A DNA stretch of 64,000 nt from contig CM037857.1 of NCBI GenBank assembly GCA_021292105.1, forward strand, positions 31,176,365-31,240,364. The letters run 5' to 3'. Within the stretch, counting starts at the first letter, position 1; every line of letters starts with the position of its first letter. This document shows positions 57,101 through 64,000 of the stretch, piece by piece. Made by a program: the position numbers and the translations under genes. The notes under the pieces were generated by a model. The model was not told where the DNA came from, made no database searches, and worked only from the letters and a program-made list of their open reading frames with translations. Origin of the DNA: Anadara kagoshimensis (taxonomy: Eukaryota; Mollusca; Bivalvia; Arcoida; Arcidae).

Positions 57101-58776
57101 CTTAATTATCTCGAACGGAATATCAGATCATGGTGATATAATATTATACCTTTATATCACAATATTTCAACCACATATCGCCCATTTTCTTTTTATACAC
57201 AGGTACATGCACATAAACTGGTACATGTTTATGGTATATTCATGTATACACGTAAATTTATATATTGTAAAATATATGAAATAGATAAAACCATAATGTA
57301 GTTTGATGACAATGTAATGTAAGAAGATATAACCAGAAGAGTGACATCTGCTAGGCAACCATGAGTTATTTCCCTTTCATTGTTGTTCTTAACTCCACAT
57401 GTTTCATTTATCTCGAACTCTGGATAAATTAAACTTTTTTCATTTCCCTGTGGAGTTCGAGAGACCTGTACATGTACATTATTCTCTCTGTGGACCTCTT
57501 CTGCCGACAGACAATATTATTTCAATGAACCTTGAAAGTTGAAATAGTTCCGCCATGGTTGAGGAAGCAAGAGTGCCAAAAGATAACCACAACTTTCAGC
57601 AAGCAAATTGACAAATTTTCACACATTAGGACCTGTCTTGAAATTCCAAGGATTCCAAACTAGGCAAAGAAAGACACAGAGATCTGTAGAAGTATGCTTC
57701 GGACAACTCTGCCACCTAGTCCCCCTACATAAAAGGAAAATTATGTGAGTTTTGTATGTACCTTAAAAGTGGTTTTAAAGTCAAAAACAAACTCATCTTC
57801 ATATCCAGGTATTTCACCATTATAAATAACTTGTGAAGAACTCTGCTGAGACTTGTTTGGTAACTTGAACAATCGGTATTCCACAGATACGAAACGAGCA
57901 TCACCTAATATAGAAATAGAAATAAGTACAGTAAAACAGGAATATAACAAACACGTTTAAAACAAATATAGGGATAGGACAAAGTCAATTATTTGGCCCA
58001 ACTGATTCTCTATAAGTCTATATATAACAATATAACGAAGTTAAAAATAGAGTCCCTAGGGCTTCTTTAAAAACATGTTTTACTGTATGTGTCATATACT
58101 TACATTTGTGATTTTTCATAGTATGAAACTTTGTTTGAGATGTAACTAAAATTACATTTGCTAAAATGGAGTCACTCATTTCTTGCTTGTGCCTATTCCC
58201 GTGATGTAATAGATTAGCTGTTCAAACGATTGGAAATAGTCATGTTGTACAACCCAGTGTTTCAAATTTATATCAGGATTTAAAACCCAAACTAAGATTT
58301 TCAAAAAAAGAGAAATATTAATATAATAATCATTTATCTTGAAATGGCATTTATAGTACTATAACTTCTATTGCTGTGCAAAGCAAACTAATCATAATGT
58401 ACATTAGTACATTCAGTTTGTTTTGCATGGCAATGGAAGTTATAACACTAAAACACATTTCTAGACAGTTCAATGGTTAATCAATACCAAAATTATAAAA
58501 ACAGAGTTCTCTCATCACCTTTTTTAAGACTAAGACAGAGACCTTTGAATTTGGAAAAATAAATGTTTAATAATTTAATTTAAAGCATCGTGGGATATAG
58601 CAAAGTTTTATTTAGAAAAAATAAGCACAGGATCTAATTTCAATTATCTTAGGACAATGGAAATGGACTGTTTAATGTCTTATGCCCCACAATAGTTCAC
58701 TTATGAAACATATTGCGTGACTTGTCACTTCTTAAATGGTGGAAGACACCGTAATACATGTACCCCTAGATTCTTG

Positions 58777-58816
<40 letters not shown>

Positions 58817-61800
58817 TAGAGAGATTGACAAAATTTCTCACGAAAGTATCTGTCCTCAAAAGGACTTCCTCTCAGCAGTGAGAGGAACATTCTGAATGAA
58901 TGTACATACATGTAAATAATTTAATTACTCTCATGCCCCCCCCTATTGTTGGACCGATTAATCGATTTAATCGATATCTAATCGTTTGAGCGTCCGAATA
59001 GCGATAATCGATTCTAAAATCTAATAATCGATTAATTTCGATTATTCACTAAGTTTGTTTGTGGAAAAACGGAACAGTTTGTTTGGAGCTTGTGTGTAAA
59101 ACAAGTATGAAATTGTAGCTGAAATAAGTGTACTTGGAAAAGAAAACTAACACAAATGTAAGGAAGAGTAAATGATCAGAAAAAATGGAGGATATTTTAA
59201 GTCTTAACTGAGATACAAATATCTTGCAGATATTATCAAGACTAAAAATTAGAATTTAATCTAATTTAATTTGTAATTTCAGCTTCAATTTATTAACCGA
59301 TTATAATCGGAAAATCAATCAAAATCATCTTACCGTTATAACCGATTAATTAATCATGAAAATGCAACTGATTCCCATCACTACTCCCCCCTCACCCCCA
59401 CACACATATATACAAACGCACAGATACTCACCAAGAATCTTTTTAAAGTCCTCTCTGTCAATATCTACTGATGAAGCAGATACCATGTATGGTTTAGTGA
59501 ATCCAATCTCAGCTGCCAGTCTATGTAATTCTTTCCAGTATAGGGCACCGGATATACATTCACCTAGAATAACAAATTTAAGACAATAATTTTCCAGTTG
59601 CTTACCAACTTGTGCAATCTGAAGGATAAAGGACACTGATGGCCAAGTGTTATAAACTGTCATCTCACAGATCACAGGAGTTGGCTTGGTGAGTATAAAG
59701 ACTTAACAGTGACTTAAGACTTAGTGATTTGTGAAGTTTATCTGGAGAAATGAGATGCAATGTTTAAACTAACCCATAAGAAATTCTATATTTTAAACAT
59801 GTCCATAATAATTAACAAATGTTCATTTCCTTTGCACAAAATGGTATGGGATAATTCTCATTTACAAAACTATTTATTTCAATGGAGATGATCTCAACAG
59901 CCAAAATCAATTGTTTCAATGAATGTTTTTACAAATAAATAGTAATTACTTCCCTGGAAAAAGCCTACCATGTAGATTTCAATGCTTTTGCTTAAGTCAT
60001 GTTTGAATAGATCTACCCATGGTATATTGCCACTTTGTGATATATTCCTGTGCATGTTAACTCCAGGCGCTGTATTATTATACATTTATTTCCTTTGAAT
60101 GAGGGAGATATGAACACTTGTTCATCCGTAACAAGTCATATTTCCCGAGGCCAAAGCTCAAGGTAAATGTAACTTGTTAAGGGTGAACAAATGTTCATAT
60201 CTCCCTCAAACAACTGCAATAAATTGTTTATTGACTGAAAGAAAAAATATTAAAAGTGAGACAGCTTGGAAGCTTAAAACATCAGTCTTTCTCTGATTCA
60301 TTGATTTTTCTCCTATCGGAACTCATCAGAGACAAAAGCTAGAACCTCGTGAACAATTCCCTATCAATGACATCATATCATTGTGACATTATGGTGTGTT
60401 ACAAATAGGGGACATATTACTGGTAGACTTGATTGTATGAGGGAAATATGACATTTCTATACTAGCCATGTGACTGCACTCATTTATTTAATCTTCAGTA
60501 TTTATGAATGAGGTATAATAATTGCTGATGTACCACAGGTAGATGTTGATTACCGGTACATCTTAATTCTCTAATTTATAACAGCACCATCTAATACACT
60601 TACCCCACAATACTTCATGCTTTCTGACAGAATCTGGAAGGTCAGTGTTTGCATAAATATCACTAAAATATAACTCTCCTCCTTCCTATGATAAAGATAC
60701 AAAATGTCTATAAATAGATGAATAATTGTCCACAAACTTTTGACATCATTTTATTAGAATGTCATAAGAACAAATAAGTATGTATTATGGTTTTTGCATG
60801 ACATGTCACAAATATAATCAGAAATAATGTGAGTAAAACTCACAGAGGATACCTCACGCCACAGATTCATATCCAAACCATAGCTGTTTCTATATTTCAA
60901 ATTTGAACAAAATTAATTAATTTAACCTACCTAAGAGTTTGGTGTCAATTTCACAGTGGTTTCAGCACAAATTTCACAGAATTGACTAATTGTTTATACC
61001 TCATTTGCATAATTCATAAAAATTGGGTCAGCGAAACATTTCTTGTAAAACATGTTACATATGTTAAGGGCTCAAAATAATAAGATATCGTCCAACTTCG
61101 CCCTACTTCAAAGAACTTCACCCTAAACTGTCCCAAAAGTGCCTACCACTGGCTAGGTTCAAATCCCACTCTGCAAATTTCTCATGTGAGAAAGTATGTC
61201 AGTCCGCTTATAAAACATACAACAGGTCAGAAGGTTTTTTTCTTTGATATTCCAGTTTACTCCTGTATCTAAGAACCCACACCTGAATGAATACTGATAA
61301 CTGAATAAATACAGACAGGGACATAAAACATGATTGCTTAATGGGGTTCGCCACTGTACCACGTGATACCTTCTAACGTGTCTGCGAAACGCTTGTTTCC
61401 AATAGACATAGAATCGCACAATATGACGTTTTCCCGTAAAACGACGTTATTCCGAGAATTAGCGACGTTGACGTTTTCCAAAATGTTCCGCACAAACGTT
61501 AAGAGGTATTGACCACGTGGTACAGCAGCGAACTCCATTCAACCTGATCTTACCTTCAGAACTTTATAAGCTTCTTTAAGAACAGCTGCTTTGTCTGGAA
61601 CTAGGTTTATTACACAATTCGATCTAAAATATACAACAAACATTAAATACAGAATTATGTTTAACATCATATATAGTTATGACAATAACAAGCTCATACA
61701 TGTATATACCACTACAGTAGCTCAGTGGTAGCGAGCTCGCTTTGTATGTGGGAGGTTGTGGGTTGAAACTCTGGTCGAGTCTGACCAAGACTTGAAAAAG

Positions 61801-63164
61801 GGTAATGACTGTTCTTTCATCTAGCACTTGGCATATAGAAATGAAATTCAAAGGGTCCTTCAGATGATACCTTAAAAACCGATGCCCTATGTCAAGGCAG
61901 GCATAGCACATTAAAGAACCACCCTGCACATTCCCCTGAGTGCACTGCAAAGGTAAAAATTCTGTTACTGCACCTATAGCTGGAGGCATATCGATACAAG
62001 TGAAATATTCTTGGCTGGTATGTAAAACCCCATTCAATGAATCAATCTATCATTATCATACATACTGCCTTGTTGGTATAGTGGTAGAACATCCGTAGGT
62101 TCAAAGCCTGGCTAGGTACTGGTAATACAGAAGATTTTAAAATTTGAGATACTGCTTTCTTGCCTGTACACTGGGCAGAGTACCAACTGCTTCACCCGGT
62201 ATCAGGATAAAAGTTACTGGGGAAGTTAGTATGCTTGCCTGCTGCATACCCACTCTGTGAGCTAGCACCTTAAAGTTGCAAAGCGCATGTTAGCACAAGG
62301 CAGACCTTAAAAACACTGGCAAATCTCTCACATCTCAAACTTGTTCTCAGATAATTCCTTAGAAATTTATAAATTTGCTACTAGCTGAGAAAAAGTACAA
62401 GGCAAACCATAAAATCATGGCTGCCATAAAATACTGTGCCAGTTGGACAGAAAGGCAAGTGGAGTAATGGTGTTTATCCCTCCCTCAGTCAAGATTTTTT
62501 CACTTTTATTGAGGTGGTCAGTTATGAATGTTAAAGGAAACTGGAGTGCCCTGAGAAATTCACTAACCTTCAGGAAACAAACTGAATCTATGGATAAACA
62601 TGGTCATTTTCCACATGAAAAAATCCCTATAATGAAAACATTTTCCTTTCTGCAGATATATATTATGGTAACAGAGAATGCATACAGCAAAGTATTCATA
62701 ACATGTACATGATGTACAGGTATTCATTACATGTATTCATATTTTTTTTCTTTTTTCTGTTAAAAGTTGGCATAACTTGATGTCACAAACACCATAATGG
62801 GGTTCGCCTCTGTACCACGCGATACCCTCCAACGTTTATTCGGAACACTTATTTCAAATGGATATGGAATAGCATGAGATGATGTTTTCCTGCGAAAACC
62901 ACGTCAATCCAGAAATCTGTAATGTTGATGTTGTCCCAAATGCTCCGCACTGAGGTATTGATCAGATGGTACAGTGGCAAACCCCATTTGGTATCACAAA
63001 CCCAGTGACTCAGACAGCAGTTCTTACATAATTATGTCAAAGAAATTCTCTTTAAGTCCAGCTTCTGTCAGTTTCTCCATGTATCCTTGGATGAATTCTA
63101 TATTGGGTTGTTCATAACCAAACTTTTCAGTGTGATGTGCTGTATATTTGTTGGCAAATACAAC
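54017..63164 (-). CDS. AS3MT: Arsenite methyltransferase (AS3MT), last seven exons
   Basis: Cytosolic SAM-dependent enzyme that methylates trivalent arsenic to mono- and dimethyl forms. Exons in order: 63028-63164, 61554-61623, 60604-60685, 59432-59563, 57762-57904, 56465-56593, 54017-54106, joined by GT-AG introns with consistent frame, about 260 residues and a TAA stop. Seen: EFIQGYMEKLTEAGLKENFF, SNCVINLVPDK, GGELYFSDIYANTDLP, GECISGALYWKELHRLAAEI, QVIYNGEIPGYEDEFVFDF and a GCCAKKSCC end. The Cys of SNC and of GEC match human C156 and C206, two of the arsenic-binding cysteines. The N-terminal third, with the glycine-rich SAM loop and the other two cysteines (human C32, C61), must lie beyond the right edge. 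Introns carry MITEs and SINEs. Confidence 0.94.
54185..54722. mobile_element. MITE of the TTTTGGCAGAGTGTTTATAA family, interrupted by a SINE
   Basis: Left TATTTTGGCACAGTGTTTAT, right GTTTATAAACACTCTGCCAA then AATA. In the last AS3MT intron, ~80 bp from the last exon. Confidence 0.68.
54212..54555 (-). mobile_element. SINE family A with 13-bp target duplication
   Basis: TGTTTATAAACAT at 54199-54211 and 54556-54568. Head ends GAGCTACTGCAGTAG; body holds GCTTGGCGAGAGAACAGTCA. Confidence 0.85.
55300..55790 (-). repeat. Decayed family C SINE fragments in tandem
   Basis: GTGCTTTATGCCCCAGTCAA at 55480 and GTGTTTTATGCCCCAGTCAA at 55577 start two consecutive partial copies; TTCTCRCACTAGAATYTG recurs near 55507 and 55731. 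Confidence 0.5.
56465..56593 (-). CDS. AS3MT: AS3MT exon
   Basis: 129 nt, phase 0 to 0: KGDVVAVDGGIISALKGSRY, then FEFQPPSKKSANDACCNVEQ. Acceptor CTTACAG, donor CAG|GTAAAA. Confidence 0.88.
56910..57054. repeat. Foldback repeat, arms ~65 nt
   Basis: AAGAAATGACATTTCTGCTC and AAAGATAGTGTGGCG on the left are mirrored as CGCCACACTATCTTT and GATCAGAATGTCATTTCTT on the right, around GAATTTGGCAC/GTGCCAAATTC. In an AS3MT intron. Confidence 0.75.
57762..57904 (-). CDS. AS3MT: AS3MT exon
   Basis: 143 nt, phase 1 to 0: GDARFVSVEYRLFKLPNKSQ, then QVIYNGEIPGYEDEFVFDFK. Acceptor ATATTAG, donor AAG|GTACAT. Confidence 0.92.
58360..58444. repeat. Short foldback repeat
   Basis: TATAACTTCTATTGCTGTGC ... inverse ... 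GGCAATGGAAGTTATA. AS3MT intron. Confidence 0.65.
58777..58825. repeat. (GA)n microsatellite
   Basis: GA repeat with a few AAAG/ATAG interruptions. Confidence 0.9.
58950..59356. repeat. ATCGATTAAT-rich repeat block
   Basis: ATCGATTA-like words cluster at both ends (58960-59045 and 59295-59350), suggesting a diverged inverted-repeat element. Directly left of an AS3MT exon. Confidence 0.45.
59432..59563 (-). CDS. AS3MT: AS3MT exon with the GEC motif
   Basis: 132 nt, phase 1 to 1: GECISGALYWKELHRLAAEI, then FTKPYMVSASSVDIDREDFK. Catalytic Cys equivalent to human C206. Confidence 0.92.
60101..60207. repeat. Foldback repeat, arms ~43 nt
   Basis: GAGGGAGATATGAACACTTG with a CATCCGTAACAAG extension is inverted as CTTGTTAAGGGTG and ATGTTCATATCTCCCTC. 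AS3MT intron. Confidence 0.75.
60604..60685 (-). CDS. AS3MT: AS3MT exon
   Basis: 82 nt, phase 0 to 1: EGGELYFSDIYANTDLPDSV then RKHEVLWG. Acceptor ATCATAG, donor GGG|GTAAGT. Confidence 0.9.
61340..61541. mobile_element. MITE of the GGTTCGCCACTGTACCACGTG family
   Basis: AATGGGGTTCGCCACTGTAC at the left, GTACAGCAGCGAACTCCATT at the right, with CCACGTG on each side and repeated GACGTT words inside. It ends 13 bp from an AS3MT exon. Confidence 0.72.
61554..61623 (-). CDS. AS3MT: AS3MT exon with the SNCVINL motif
   Basis: 70 nt, phase 2 to 0: SNCVINLVPDKAAVLKEAYK then VLK. The Cys is the counterpart of human C156. Confidence 0.92.
61709..62045 (+). mobile_element. SINE family A
   Basis: Head CAGTAGCTCAGTGGTAGCGA ... 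GGGTTGAAACT, body AAGACTTGAAAAAGGGTAAT, end AAATATTCTTGGCTGGTATG. Target duplication not clear. Confidence 0.72.
62060..62310 (+). mobile_element. SINE family B, diverged
   Basis: Shares CACTCTGTGAGCTAGCAC and TTAGCACAAGGCAGACC with the copy at 45440. The tRNA head is deleted (GGTATAGTGGTAGAACATCC then GTAGGTTCAAAGCC). Confidence 0.6.
62797..62990. mobile_element. MITE of the GGTTCGCCACTGTACCACGTG family
   Basis: ATGGGGTTCGCCTCTGTACC at the left, GGTACAGTGGCAAACCCCAT at the right. It ends ~38 bp from the neighbouring AS3MT exon. Confidence 0.7.
63028..63164 (-). CDS. AS3MT: AS3MT exon (internal; first seen in window)
   Basis: 137 nt, phase 0 to 2. Encodes AHHTEKFGYEQPNIEFIQGY and a FFDII end. 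Acceptor TTTCCAG, donor TTAT|GTAAGA. Confidence 0.9.
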
Positions 63165-63199
63165 CTGGAAACATTAACAAAACAAGCAATTTTAGTGAA

Positions 63200-63420
63200 T
63201 TAGGATCCCCTGCCAGCATGTCCTTTTTTGCAATTTGCACATATGTTCAAAGGGCAATAACTCCCAAAAAAATTAGCAAACTAACTCTGGTTAATGATAT
63301 GCACATCTCCTATCAATGTTGATTCTTTGAACCAAGTTTAGTAAAATAATGCTTCATAGTTTTGGAGCATTTGTGCAGACAAGAATTCCATAGGGATGGA
63401 AAGATGGAAGGAAGGAAGGA
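63200..63420 (+). repeat. Dispersed repeat (AGGGCAATAACTCC family)
   Basis: TCAAAGGGCAATAACTCCC, TGATATGCACATCTCCTATC and TTCATAGTTTTGGAGCATTT, as at 24900-25140. Confidence 0.55.
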
Positions 63421-63430
63421 TGAATAGATG

Positions 63431-63977
63431 CATACCTGTCAAGGTCCTTATGGAGTCAGGCGTGTGATGATGCGTGCGACGAAGTCGCACGTCGCTAGGG
63501 GGGTCCGGGGGCATGAAATTATGATACAAAATCCTGCATTCTCTTGCATTTCAGGGCACTAAATTATCTTATAGAACCACATTCAACTACCCGCCCACAT
63601 GGGGTTTATTTTCCGCCATTTCAACTTTTTATCACGTTCTTCTTTACTATGTTACGTAATTTCCAAAAGTTCTCCAAGAATTGGAGGAATATCCATGACA
63701 AAGTAAGTAAATCTTGTTTTTATGTAGTTTTCACTACTAGAGGAAACTAGGATTTGTGAGTTACCAGCAGCTGAAATTATCTTCATCATATTAAACATGG
63801 TAATTTTAACTGCCGGTAACTAAACTCCTACATCTTATCATTTTAATATAGGGTTTCAGTTTTTCATTTTCCAAATACTTCTATTATGCGTGTGTTTATT
63901 AATGCTTAGGGTGTGAGCGTGATTTACTCCTAAAATGCGTGTGTCACACGCGCAATGCGTGTGACTTGACAGGTATG
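63431..63977. mobile_element. TIR element CATACCTGTCAAG, 547 bp
   Basis: CATACCTGTCAAG at the left and CTTGACAGGTATG at the right, with TAGATG on both sides (63425-63430 and 63978-63983). Inside are GTGCGACGAAGTCGCAC (a palindrome) and GTGTGTCACACGCG. In the AS3MT intron at the window edge. Confidence 0.75.
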
Positions 63978-64000
63978 TAGATGCAAACTCCAAATTATAT

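Overview
The window is metazoan nuclear DNA: AT-rich, intron-bearing, and dense with short transposable elements. The repeat types (tRNA-derived SINEs with ACTC or ATTG tails, TGACCTTGACCTTTGAACC-type satellite elements, 'TATACCCCC' repeats) and the gene structures look molluscan, most likely bivalve. I cannot name the species from sequence alone.

Three protein-coding genes can be supported, all on the minus strand. (1) 4233-28818 holds 14 exons of a RIG-I-like receptor: tandem CARDs, a long Ser/Asp-rich linker and a DECH-box helicase. The reading frame is consistent across all 13 splice junctions for 953 codons. The 5' end is complete. The last part of motif VI and the C-terminal RNA-binding domain are not in the window. 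(2) 33834-34955 is a single-exon, apparently complete beta-1,3-galactosyltransferase-like GT31 enzyme of 373 residues. (3) 54017-63164 holds the last seven exons of arsenite methyltransferase (AS3MT), about 260 residues, with the N-terminal SAM-binding part beyond the right edge.

Layout: 1-2644, satellite-bearing elements nested in each other. 2645-4230, no gene seen. 4233-28818, the receptor gene; its intron between exons 12 and 13 holds a 5'-truncated LINE with a 12-bp target duplication, itself interrupted by a satellite element that is interrupted by a foldback element. 28819-33833, probable promoter with a duplicated IRF-like/CRE-like module, then a TIR element, a palindrome, a 73-bp minisatellite and a SINE. 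33834-34955, the glycosyltransferase. 34956-54016, about 19 kb without a recognised gene, rich in MITEs, nested SINEs and tandem repeats. 54017-63164, AS3MT. 63165-64000, mostly one TIR element.

The three genes do not form a pathway: cytosolic RNA sensing, Golgi glycosylation and arsenic methylation. The most unusual material is in and near the receptor gene: partial duplications of two of its helicase exons, a repeated motif module upstream of its start, and transposons nested several levels deep. All assignments come from reading the sequence; no database search was run.
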